Shown one piece after another: positions 10,052-16,983 of a DNA stretch of 57,358 bases. Source of the DNA: Verrucomicrobiota bacterium. GTDB taxonomy: Bacteria > Verrucomicrobiota > Kiritimatiellia > RFP12 > UBA1067. The position numbers and the translations under genes are program-made. How positions within the stretch are numbered: the stretch's first letter is position 1; every line of letters begins with the position of its first letter. The stretch spans positions 1 through 57,358 of the forward strand of contig JAKJGY010000005.1 of assembly GCA_022704145.1 (NCBI GenBank), in the 5' to 3' direction. The notes below the pieces were generated by a model that saw nothing but the letters and a program-made list of their open reading frames with translations, ran no database searches and had not been told where the DNA came from.

Positions 10052-10585
10052 TCAGCCGGAAACGGGGGTGGCGGGGGCGGCCCTCAGGGTATGCCAGAGC
10101 ATCAGCTCGTCGGCGAAGATGAACTGCGCCTCGAAGGTGCGCCCGGCGAGCAGCAGCGGCAGCCACAGGCGGTCGTCGGCCCACATCCGGCCATACGGGA
10201 TATCCGACTCGTCGCACCAGAACGGGGCGGCCTCGTCGGTCTCGGTCAGGTCGCCGGAAAACGCGCCGGCCGTGAAGACGTGGCAGCGGAGCGCATAGCC
10301 GTCCGTGAACATGAAGTCCAGGCGTCCGGCCGGACGGAGCGCGGAGGGCGTCAGGCCGACCTCCTCCTGCGTTTCGCGGACTGCGGCCTGGGCGGGCGTC
10401 TCGCCGGGCTCGAGGCGTCCGCCCGGCGCGTTGAACTTGCCGTGGCCGAGGCCGCGCTTCTTCAGGATCAGCAGGAGCTGGCCGTCGCGCCTGACAAAGG
10501 TAAGCACAGCCTCCTCGGCGGGGCTCCAGGAGTCCCAGTCGACGGCGAAGCCGGTGCCCTCAGGGGTCAGGACGGTCAGGGTCAT
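10052..10585 (-). CDS. Nudix hydrolase (8-oxo-dGTP diphosphatase-like)
   Basis: A 177-residue cytoplasmic Nudix protein. The full Nudix box G-x5-E-x7-RE-x2-EE-x-G is present in the GRLEPGETPAQAAVRETQEEVG segment (residues of about 56-78), so the magnesium site is intact. 'LLILKKRGLGHGKFNAPGG' just before it is the pattern of MutT/MTH1-like enzymes that clean oxidised purine nucleotides; specificity cannot be fixed from sequence. The ATG lies two bases after the stop of the nucleoside deoxyribosyltransferase gene, so the two are almost certainly co-translated. Together they suggest nucleotide-pool housekeeping or salvage. Confidence 0.85.
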   Translation of the reverse strand: MTLTVLTPEGTGFAVDWDSWSPAEEAVLTFVRRDGQLLLILKKRGLGHGKFNAPGGRLEPGETPAQAAVRETQEEVGLTPSALRPAGRLDFMFTDGYALRCHVFTAGAFSGDLTETDEAAPFWCDESDIPYGRMWADDRLWLPLLLAGRTFEAQFIFADELMLWHTLRAAPATPVSG

Positions 10586-10587
10586 GG

Positions 10588-11010
10588 TCAGTCAATGTGC
10601 TGGGCGATGAAGTTCTCGCGGATGTAGGCGATGGCGTCCTGCAGGGAGGGCAGGATCTTGGTGCAGTACTTGACCATCCAGGGGGAGCAGTCCTTGTAGG
10701 AGAAGGGCGAGAACGCGACCACGAACTTGCCGAGGTCGTGGGCTGCGAAGAAGACCTCCATCGAGGTGCCGATCGAGGTCTTGCCGTAGTTGACCAGGAG
10801 GATATCGGCGTCGCGCACGTCCTGAAGGTCGAACTCGACGATCTCGTTGGCGCTGTCGACCTCGCGGTCCTTGAAGTTCCGCCGCATCGGGTCGAGCATC
10901 ACGAAGTGGTCTTTGAGGTGCTGCTTGGCGAACTCGCGCCAGGTGATGGCCTGATCGAGCTGCTCGTCCATGATCGGGCCGCTGAGGTAGATCTTTTTCT
11001 TGAGGCTCAT
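10588..11010 (-). CDS. Nucleoside 2-deoxyribosyltransferase family protein
   Basis: A 140-residue protein. The family marks are an N-terminal strand and glycine turn 'KKIYLSGPI', a central acidic motif 'DVRDADILLVNYG', and 'GTSMEVFFAAHDLGK', where the glutamate after GTSM is the expected nucleophile. Known members move deoxyribose between bases or hydrolyse deoxynucleotides (the DNPH1/RclA-like branch); which of these applies is unclear. There is no Shine-Dalgarno sequence: the 37 bases before the ATG are almost pure pyrimidine on the coding strand. It follows the RpiB-GlyA gene after 51 bases and precedes the Nudix gene by two. Context points to nucleoside and ribose metabolism. Confidence 0.85.
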   Translation of the reverse strand: MSLKKKIYLSGPIMDEQLDQAITWREFAKQHLKDHFVMLDPMRRNFKDREVDSANEIVEFDLQDVRDADILLVNYGKTSIGTSMEVFFAAHDLGKFVVAFSPFSYKDCSPWMVKYCTKILPSLQDAIAYIRENFIAQHID

Positions 11011-11047
11011 GGGTAGGGTGGGGGGATGGGGGGTGGAGGGTGGGGGG
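11011..11047. other. G-quadruplex-prone tract before the deoxyribosyltransferase gene
   Basis: Six runs of three or more G (GGG, GGG, GGGGGG, GGGGGG, GGG, GGGGGG) are separated by one to four bases on the plus strand. This is the template strand of the minus-strand operon. The tract fills nearly all of the gap between the RpiB-GlyA stop and the next ATG, and replaces any ribosome-binding site. Confidence 0.6.
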
Positions 11048-11061
11048 CGAAGGCCCGTCGG

Positions 11062-12744
11062 TCAGGGTACGGGGAACAGGGCGGTGAGGGCGGCGACCTC
11101 CGAGCGCACGCGCGCCTGGAGCGACGTGTCGGCCACGCCCTCGAGGATATCCGCGATCCAGCCGCCGATCATGCGCATCTGCTCGCCGCGCATGCCGCGC
11201 GTGGTCACCGAGGCGGTGCCGATACGGATGCCGGAGGTCACGAACGGGCTGTTGGTGTCGAACGGGATCGAGTTCTTGTTACAGATGATACCCGCCGCGT
11301 CGAGGGCTGCCGCCGCGTCCTTGCCGGTCAGGCCGCGCTTGGCCACGTTGACCAGCAGGAGGTGGTTGTCCGTACCGCCCGACACGAGATGGAAGCCGCG
11401 TGCGGCGAGGGTTGACGCGAGGGTCTGGCTGTTCTCGACCACCTGGCGCGCGTAGTCCTTGAAGGAGGGCTGAAGGGCCTCGCCGAAGCAGACGGCCTTG
11501 GCCGCGATGATATTTTCCAGCGGGCCGCCCTGGAGGCCGGGGAAGACGGTCTTGTCGATCGCCTTGGCGAAGGCTTCGCGGCAGAGCACCAGTCCGCCGC
11601 GCGGGCCGCGCAGGGTCTTGTGCGTGGTGGTGGTGACGAACTCGGCATACGGCACCGGGCTCGGGTGGGCGCCGCCCGCGACCAGGCCTGCGATATGGGC
11701 CATGTCGACCATCAGCAGGGCGCCGCAGCCGTCCGCGATGGCGCGGAAGCGGGGGAAGTCGAGCACGCGCGGGTAGGCGCTGGCGCCGGCGACGATGAGC
11801 TTGGGCTTGTGCTCGCGCGCCAGGGCCTCGATCGCGTCATAGTCGAGCTGCTCGGTCTCGCGTGAGACGCAGTACGGCACGATCTTAAAGAGCTGTCCGG
11901 AGAAATTCACCGGGCTGCCATGCGTCAGGTGCCCGCCCTGGTCGAGGCTCATGGAGAGGATGGTGTCGCCCGGCTTGAGCAGCGCGAAGTAGACGGCCAT
12001 GTTGGCCGAGCTGCCGCAGTGCGGCTGCACGTTGGCGTGTTCGGCGCCGAACAGGCGCTTGGCGCGCTCGATGGCCAGGTTCTCGGCCGTGTCGACCGGG
12101 ACGCAGCCGCTGTACCAGCGCTTGCCCGGATAGCCTTCGGCGTACTTGTTGGTCAGCACGCTGCCGGAGGCCTCGCGCACGGCGCGTGTGACGGTGTTCT
12201 CGGAGGCGATCAGGTTGATCGTGGCGTTCTCCTGCGCGAGCTGGCCGCGGACGGCGGCGTGGACTTCGGGGTCGGCGGCCGCCAGGTGGGCGATTTCGGA
12301 GAGGCGGCTGGCGCGCTCGAGCTTATGCACGCGGCGGGCGTGGCGCGTCTCGCCGGTGAACGGGGTGTCGAGGAAGGCATGGGCGATCTGGACGGCCTCG
12401 GCGGGCGCGAGGCTTTCGCCTGCGAGCACAAGGACATTGGCGTCGTTGTGCGTCCGGGTCTTGGTGGCGACGGCCGCTGACGGGCAGAGCGCGGCGCGCA
12501 CGCCCGTGAAGCGGTTGGCGGAGATGCTCATGCCGACGCCGGTGGTGCAGACGAGGATGGCGGCGTCGGCGCGCCCCTCGACGAGCGCCTCGGCCGCCTC
12601 GACGGCATAGTCGGCGTAGTCGACCGAATCGGGCGTCCGGGTTCCGAGGTCGGTCACCGCCGTGTCCGGCCGGGTTGAGAGAGCGGCGAGCAGCGCCTCT
12701 TTGACGCGCAGTCCGCCGTGGTCACATCCGATAACAAGTTTCAT
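11062..12744 (-). CDS. RpiB-GlyA fusion: ribose-5-phosphate isomerase B + serine hydroxymethyltransferase
   Basis: A 560-residue fusion. The ATG at 12742-12744 (GGAG eight bases upstream) begins exactly at the RpiB start, [11 protein letters not shown]. Residues 1-145 are RpiB, which interconverts ribose-5-phosphate and ribulose-5-phosphate. Cys66 and His99 (in HNDAN) match the E. coli catalytic positions, though the loop reads CTTGVG instead of CGTGIG. Residues of about 155-560 are a full GlyA, which makes glycine and a one-carbon unit from serine. It has [36 protein letters not shown] and the PLP lysine Lys376 in [14 protein letters not shown]. The reading frame is uninterrupted across the junction. 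Its promoter lies at 12787-12815. Confidence 0.93.
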   Translation of the reverse strand: MKLVIGCDHGGLRVKEALLAALSTRPDTAVTDLGTRTPDSVDYADYAVEAAEALVEGRADAAILVCTTGVGMSISANRFTGVRAALCPSAAVATKTRTHNDANVLVLAGESLAPAEAVQIAHAFLDTPFTGETRHARRVHKLERASRLSEIAHLAAADPEVHAAVRGQLAQENATINLIASENTVTRAVREASGSVLTNKYAEGYPGKRWYSGCVPVDTAENLAIERAKRLFGAEHANVQPHCGSSANMAVYFALLKPGDTILSMSLDQGGHLTHGSPVNFSGQLFKIVPYCVSRETEQLDYDAIEALAREHKPKLIVAGASAYPRVLDFPRFRAIADGCGALLMVDMAHIAGLVAGGAHPSPVPYAEFVTTTTHKTLRGPRGGLVLCREAFAKAIDKTVFPGLQGGPLENIIAAKAVCFGEALQPSFKDYARQVVENSQTLASTLAARGFHLVSGGTDNHLLLVNVAKRGLTGKDAAAALDAAGIICNKNSIPFDTNSPFVTSGIRIGTASVTTRGMRGEQMRMIGGWIADILEGVADTSLQARVRSEVAALTALFPVP

Positions 12745-12786
12745 GCAACAGGCTCCGTAGGGGTCAGAATTAAGGAATGGGTGGTT

Positions 12787-12815
12787 ACTATAGCATGCCG
12801 GGGGGGAGGGGGCAA
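12787..12815 (-). promoter_or_regulatory. Promoter of the RpiB-GlyA operon
   Basis: Read on the minus strand, TTGCCC (12810-12815), a 17-base spacer and TATAGT (12787-12792) form a sigma70-like promoter. The leader to the ATG at 12744 would be about 36 bases and holds the GGAG site. It is divergent from the promoter at 12863-12891. Confidence 0.5.
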
Positions 12816-12862
12816 GGCTGACGCACGGGTTAACGGAACGGCGCGCGGCGCGGAGTGATCGC

Positions 12863-12891
12863 TTGAGAGGCGGTCTGCGATCAGATACACT
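12863..12891 (+). promoter_or_regulatory. Promoter abutting a leaderless start at 12899
   Basis: TTGAGA (12863-12868), a 17-base spacer and TACACT (12886-12891). Only seven bases separate the -10 box from the ATG, so transcription would begin at or just before the start codon. Confidence 0.4.
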
Positions 12892-12898
12892 GGTGCAG

Positions 12899-13600
12899 AT
12901 GGAAACGAATCCTTGGCTGATTGGGCTGAAGGCGGCGCGGGCCAACCTGATTCCGGGCCTGATCCTTCAGGGCGCGGCCTGTGCGTTGCTGGCGGGCTAT
13001 GTGGGGTCGCCTGCCGTGCGGTCGGCGCTGGACGTGGTGGCGGGGTGGCAGAACCGGATAGGCCCTGCGTTTTCTTTCGCCAGTTACTTCATCTTTTGCG
13101 GGGTGATCCCGTATCTGTTCTGTCTGGCGGTACCCGCGCTGAGGCCGCGCGCGCCGGGCCGGGCCCTGCTGTTCGTGGTCGGCTTCTGGGCGCCGATGGG
13201 GCTGATCCTACCTCACTTCTATGCGCTGCAGAGCCGCCTCTACGGCGATGGTGCGGATGCGTGGACGCTCGGGTGCAAGCTGGTGACCGACCAGTGCGTC
13301 TACACGGCGTTCTTCGCCGCGCCGGTCGCGGCGGTGGCGCACCTCTGGAAGGCCCATGACTACCGTTGGGCCGAGATCGTCCCGCTGCTGGGTCGGGGAT
13401 GGTACCGGCGGCTGGTGCTCCCCAACCTGATCATGAACTGGATGCTGTGGTATCCTGCGATGGCGGTGGTGTACAGCCTGCCGTTGGCGCTGCAGATCCA
13501 CGTGTCCGGCCTGATCGGCTGTTTTTGGGCGTTGATGTGCCTGCAGATCGGTGTCCAGACTCGGCGTGCGCGGCAGGAGGAGGCAAACGCGCAATCTTAA
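12899..13600 (+). CDS. Four-helix integral membrane protein, Mpv17-like
   Basis: A 233-residue inner-membrane protein with four or five hydrophobic spans. Landmarks in the second half ('[14 protein letters not shown]', a charged '[13 protein letters not shown]' loop, and '[20 protein letters not shown]') resemble the DQ...P and W-P...N...W pattern of the eukaryotic Mpv17/PMP22 channel family and its bacterial relatives. The likeness is moderate and function is open. The ATG at 12899 has no Shine-Dalgarno sequence, and a promoter ends seven bases before it, so translation may be leaderless. It is divergent from RpiB-GlyA across 154 bases and separated from fabF by 178 bases containing a new promoter. 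Confidence 0.65.
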   Translation: METNPWLIGLKAARANLIPGLILQGAACALLAGYVGSPAVRSALDVVAGWQNRIGPAFSFASYFIFCGVIPYLFCLAVPALRPRAPGRALLFVVGFWAPMGLILPHFYALQSRLYGDGADAWTLGCKLVTDQCVYTAFFAAPVAAVAHLWKAHDYRWAEIVPLLGRGWYRRLVLPNLIMNWMLWYPAMAVVYSLPLALQIHVSGLIGCFWALMCLQIGVQTRRARQEEANAQS

Positions 13601-13673
13601 TCTTCGGGTGCATTTTTCTGGCGCGCATTCGGGCGGCCGGAGAGGCGCTTTGGCCGGGTGCGCAAATTCCATA

Positions 13674-13701
13674 TTGACAAAATCCGAAATTTTGTCATTA
13701 T
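13674..13701 (+). promoter_or_regulatory. Promoter of the fabF-fabZ-fabV operon
   Basis: A perfect TTGACA -35 box (13674-13679), a 16-base spacer and a CATTAT -10 box (13696-13701). The leader to the fabF ATG is about 70 bases, with GAGGAGAG before the start. Confidence 0.6.
13675..13697. promoter_or_regulatory. Perfect palindrome inside the fab promoter (probable operator)
   Basis: The arms TGACAAAAT (13675-13683) and ATTTTGTCA (13689-13697) are exact inverted repeats around CCGAA. The site covers the -35 box, the whole spacer and the first bases of the -10 box, so a bound dimer would block RNA polymerase. An AT-rich 9+9 palindrome stands out in this GC-rich DNA. Confidence 0.65.
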
Positions 13702-13778
13702 CGCACCCATGTTCGGCTTCAATAGGCTTGGCGCGCGGCGTCGGCCTGCGGTTTCAGGGTAAGGACGAGGAGAGTTCG

Positions 13779-15023
13779 ATGAGTAACACGACGAAGGTTC
13801 TGGTGACGGGTCTGGGCGTGATTTCGCCGGTGGGCAACACGGTCGAGGAGATGTGGACTAGCATCCGCAACGGGGTCAGCGGGATCGGCCGCACCACCAA
13901 GTTCGATCCGTCGCGCGTGGACGCCAAAGTCGCGGCCGAGGTCAAGAACTTCGACGTTTCTAAGTATGTCGACCCGAAAGAGGCGCGCCGCATGGCGCTG
14001 TTCACGCAGTACGCGCTGGCGGCTGCGAAGCAGGCCTGGCAGGATTCCGGTCTGGCGGGCGGCGGCGCGGATCCCGAGCGTGTGGCGGTGATGGTCGGTA
14101 ACGGCATCGGCGGCAAGGAGGTGGACGAGGAGGGGTATCACACGCTGTTCGAGCGCGGCCCCGGGCGTCTTTCTCCGATGATGATCCCTAAGCTGATCGC
14201 GAACGAGGCGGCGGGCAACATCTCGATCGCGCTCGGCGCGAAGGGCGCGGTCCACACGATCGTGACGGCGTGCGCCTCGGGCACGGACGCGCTGGGCGTG
14301 GCGCTGGACATGATCCGCTGCGGGCGCGCGGATGTGGTGATCGCGGGCGGCACCGAGGCGACGGTGACGGAGTACTGCGTGGGCGGGTTCTGTTCGATGA
14401 AGGCGCTCAGCACCAAGTACAACGACACGCCTGAGAAGGCCTGCCGCCCGTTTGACGCGGGGCGTGACGGGTTCATCATGGGCGAGGGCGCGGCAATGCT
14501 GATCCTGGAGTCTGAGGCGCATGCCCGGGCGCGCAACGCCCGCGTGTATTGCGAGTTCGCGGGCTACGGGGCCTCCGGCGACGCGTATCACCTCACGGCT
14601 CCTGATCCGGGGGCTTCGGGCGCGATCCGTGCGATCACGCTCGCGCTGAAGGATGCGGGGCTGGCGCCGGAGGATGTCGATTACGTCAACGCGCACGGCA
14701 CCTCGACGCCGCTCAATGATCCGATGGAGACCAAGGCGGTCAAGGCGGTCTTCGGGGCGCATGCGTATCAGCTCAGGATGTCCTCGACCAAGAGCATGAC
14801 GGGCCACCTGCTGGGCGCGGCCGGCGCGCTGGAGGCGGTGATCTGCGCCCTGGCGATCAAGGACGGCTTTTTCCCGCCGACCATCAACCACGAGACGCCC
14901 GATCCGGAGTGCGACCTCAACATCGTGCCCAACCAGGGCGTGGTGGGCACGGTGCGCGCGGCGATCTCGACGTCGCTCGGGTTCGGCGGCCATAACGGCG
15001 TCGTCGCCTTCAAGGCGGTCTAA
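13779..15023 (+). CDS. fabF: Beta-ketoacyl-ACP synthase II (FabF)
   Basis: A 414-residue condensing enzyme that extends acyl-ACP with malonyl-ACP in type II fatty-acid synthesis. The triad is intact: Cys165 (TACASGTDA), His306 (NAHGTSTPLND) and His343 (STKSMTGHLLGAAG), close to the E. coli FabF positions. Length and the final GFGGHNGVVAFK are typical. The ATG at 13779 is preceded by GAGGAGAG; upstream in-frame codons cover the promoter and are not used. It is the first gene of fabF-fabZ-fabV. Unusually, no acpP lies beside it. Control by the palindrome at 13675-13697 is likely. Confidence 0.97.
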   Translation: MSNTTKVLVTGLGVISPVGNTVEEMWTSIRNGVSGIGRTTKFDPSRVDAKVAAEVKNFDVSKYVDPKEARRMALFTQYALAAAKQAWQDSGLAGGGADPERVAVMVGNGIGGKEVDEEGYHTLFERGPGRLSPMMIPKLIANEAAGNISIALGAKGAVHTIVTACASGTDALGVALDMIRCGRADVVIAGGTEATVTEYCVGGFCSMKALSTKYNDTPEKACRPFDAGRDGFIMGEGAAMLILESEAHARARNARVYCEFAGYGASGDAYHLTAPDPGASGAIRAITLALKDAGLAPEDVDYVNAHGTSTPLNDPMETKAVKAVFGAHAYQLRMSSTKSMTGHLLGAAGALEAVICALAIKDGFFPPTINHETPDPECDLNIVPNQGVVGTVRAAISTSLGFGGHNGVVAFKAV

Positions 15024-15032
15024 GCAATCCTG

Positions 15033-15056
15033 CCGCACGCGGTGCGCCGCGTGCGG
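15033..15056 (+). other. Perfect intercistronic hairpin between fabF and fabZ
   Basis: CCGCACGCGG (15033-15042) and CCGCGTGCGG (15047-15056) form a ten-pair GC stem with a TGCG loop, nine bases after the fabF stop. No T-run follows, so it is not a standard terminator. It may stabilise or process the mRNA, or damp expression of fabZ-fabV. Confidence 0.7.
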
Positions 15057-15079
15057 AACTTATTCGACGGAGATGAGAC

Positions 15080-15550
15080 ATGAGTGACGAGGTCGTGTTG
15101 CCCAAGAAGATGGTCGAGGACGGTCACGGTTATGACGGGCCGACGGAAGACCTGCTGCCGCACCGCAAGCCGTTCCTGTTTGTGGACAAGCTGCTGTACT
15201 CGGATCAGAAGCGCTATGAGGGCGAGGTGACGTTCGCGCCTGACATGTGGTTCTTCCAGGGCCATTTTCCGGATTATCCCGTTGTTCCGGGCGTGATCCT
15301 GGTCGAGAGCATGGCGCAGTGCGGCGGTGCGGGGCTGGTGGCCTCGGGCATCGTGCGCAACGGCCTGTTTTTCCTGATCGGGGTGGACAACGCGAAGTTC
15401 CGCCGCCAGGTGCGGCCGGGCGACAGGCTGCGTATGGAGATCGAGAACGTGCGGGTCGGCTCGCGCATGGTGATGCAGCACGGTAAGGCCTACGTCGGCG
15501 ACGAGCTGGCGGTCGAGGCGGACTTCAAGTGCGTGTTGGGTTCGAAATAG
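15080..15550 (+). CDS. fabZ: 3-hydroxyacyl-ACP dehydratase (FabZ type)
   Basis: A 156-residue hot-dog-fold dehydratase that removes water from 3-hydroxyacyl-ACP. The catalytic His62 and Glu76 are present in 'QGHFPDYPVVPGVILVESMAQ' (here split across residues 60-80), and LLPHRKPFLFVDKLL is the family's opening strand. The N-terminus is about 20 residues longer than E. coli FabZ. The ATG follows GGAGATGAGAC. It is the second gene of the fab operon, 56 bases after fabF across the hairpin and three bases before fabV. Confidence 0.95.
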   Translation: MSDEVVLPKKMVEDGHGYDGPTEDLLPHRKPFLFVDKLLYSDQKRYEGEVTFAPDMWFFQGHFPDYPVVPGVILVESMAQCGGAGLVASGIVRNGLFFLIGVDNAKFRRQVRPGDRLRMEIENVRVGSRMVMQHGKAYVGDELAVEADFKCVLGSK

Positions 15551-15553
15551 AAG

Positions 15554-16684
15554 ATGAGACCGCCGCGTGTGATTGGCGGGGTTTGCCTCTCGGTGAACCC
15601 CAAGGGGTGTATGGACGGGGTGCGGCGCTGGCGCGACGAAGAGCGCGCGCGGCCCGCCATTGAGGGAGGCCCCCGCTCCGTCCTGGTGCTGGGGTGCTCG
15701 GGCGGATACGGGCTGGCCGCGCGTGTGGTCGCCGCCTTCGGGGCGGGCGCTCAGACGTTCGGCGTCTCTTTCGAGAGGCCGCCGACGGTGCGGCGTCGGG
15801 CCACGCCGGGCTGGTATAACAACCTGGCGTTCGACACTGCGGCGGCTGAGGCCGACCTCTTTTCCGAGACGCTGGTGGCGGACGCCTTCCTGGACGAGAC
15901 GCGCGCGGCGGTCGTGGCGCGCGCCCGTGAGCGCGGCCTGCCGCCGTTCGACCTGGTGGTTTACAGTCTGGCCGCGCCGCAGCGCACGGATCCGGCCAGC
16001 GGCGTGACCTACCGTTCGGTGATCAAGCCCATCGGCGCCCCCCTGAGCGGGCAGACGCTGGATGTGGCCAGCGCTGCGCTGACCGATGTGACGATCGACC
16101 CGGCGACGCCGGAGGAGATTGAGGCGACGGTCAAGGTGATGGGCGGGGAGGACTGGCTGCTGTGGATGCGGGCGCTGCAGGAGGCCGGGCTGCTGGCCCA
16201 GGGGGCGCGCACGGTGGCGTTCTCGTATGTCGGTCCGGACTCCACCTACGCGATCTACCGTTCCGGCACGCTCGGCAAGGCGAAAGAGCATCTGGAGGCT
16301 ACGGCTGCGGAGATCGGACGCCTGCTCGCGCCCCTGGGCGGCGAGGCGCGGGTGGCGGTGTGCAAGGCGCTCATCACGCGCGCCAGCTCGGTGATCCCGA
16401 TCATGTCGGTCTATGTCGGCGTGATGGTCCGGGTGATGAAGGCGCGGGGTTTGCACGAAGGCTGCCTGGAGCAGATGAGCCGGCTGTTCCGCGAGCGGCT
16501 GTACTGCGGGGGCGAGACGCCGGTTGACGCTTGCGGCCGCATCAGGATCGACGACTGGGAACTGCGGCCTGACGTCCAGGCTGAGATCGCGGAGGCGCTT
16601 GCGCAGGTGACTCCTGAGACGTTACCTGCGCTGGCCGACACCGAGGGCTGCCGCCGCGACCTGATGGCGCTCTACGGGTTCTGA
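15554..16684 (+). CDS. fabV: NADH-dependent trans-2-enoyl reductase FabV
   Basis: A 376-residue single-chain enoyl-ACP/CoA reductase that finishes each elongation cycle. The family marks are the N-terminal 'RPPRVIGGVCLSVNPKGC', the nucleotide-binding 'VLVLGCSGGYG' at 43-53, and the Y-x8-K catalytic pair Tyr235/Lys244 in IYRSGTLGKAK. These match the numbering reported for Burkholderia FabV as I recall it. FabV enzymes are generally insensitive to triclosan, unlike FabI. The ATG lies three bases after the fabZ stop, so the genes are coupled. No fabI, fabK or fabL is visible in the window. Confidence 0.95.
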   Translation: MRPPRVIGGVCLSVNPKGCMDGVRRWRDEERARPAIEGGPRSVLVLGCSGGYGLAARVVAAFGAGAQTFGVSFERPPTVRRRATPGWYNNLAFDTAAAEADLFSETLVADAFLDETRAAVVARARERGLPPFDLVVYSLAAPQRTDPASGVTYRSVIKPIGAPLSGQTLDVASAALTDVTIDPATPEEIEATVKVMGGEDWLLWMRALQEAGLLAQGARTVAFSYVGPDSTYAIYRSGTLGKAKEHLEATAAEIGRLLAPLGGEARVAVCKALITRASSVIPIMSVYVGVMVRVMKARGLHEGCLEQMSRLFRERLYCGGETPVDACGRIRIDDWELRPDVQAEIAEALAQVTPETLPALADTEGCRRDLMALYGF

Positions 16685-16756
16685 GCGGCACGTAATCGGT
16701 TGGTGGCCGGGGGGCGCGAGGACTTCGCGTTTCTGGCGAATAAGCGGCACAAGGCA

Positions 16757-16877
16757 GGAGCGGGGGCGCCCTCGCCCCCGATAAGTCGCTCAGACAGTGA
16801 GCGGCTGTCGCTTCACCGTCGGTCGCACGCCTGTCTTGCACTCCGGTTCACAACGGGGGCGAGGGCGCCCCCGCTCC
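16757..16877. repeat. BIME-like pair of inverted REP hairpins
   Basis: Two exact 24-base inverted copies (16757-16780 and 16854-16877) flank 73 bases. Each copy is itself a hairpin: CGGGGGCG and CGCCCCCG arms around a four-base loop (CCCT or AGGG). Paired palindromic units in opposite orientation in a gap between operons are the form of REP/BIME elements. No REP-associated transposase lies nearby and I saw no second copy in the window. Confidence 0.65.
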
Positions 16878-16948
16878 CAGAAGCTCCGCGTCCGACACGC
16901 GATTCACCTCGCCCCCCCCGGCCCCCGATCGATTACGAGCGGGTCACC

Positions 16949-16977
16949 TCGACGCCTCTGACTCGGTTTGCTATGAT
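16949..16977 (+). promoter_or_regulatory. Promoter abutting the start of the CotH surface-protein gene
   Basis: TCGACG (16949-16954), a 17-base spacer and TATGAT (16972-16977). The ATG follows six bases later with no ribosome site between them, so the mRNA is probably leaderless. Confidence 0.4.
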
Positions 16978-16983
16978 CCGGCC

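Noticed and set aside
8533..10122. Long plus-strand frame of 529 codons opposite the Gfo/Idh/MocA gene
   Set aside because: It is a GC-driven shadow; the product is repetitive in V, A, G, E and D, while the minus strand encodes intact Tat and EKP motifs.
13601..13778. A small acpP gene ahead of fabF
   Set aside because: No frame with the DSL phosphopantetheine motif exists there; the gap holds a promoter and operator.
13719..15038. Long minus-strand frame of 439 codons opposite fabF
   Set aside because: Arginine- and histidine-rich shadow of a gene with a complete FabF active site.
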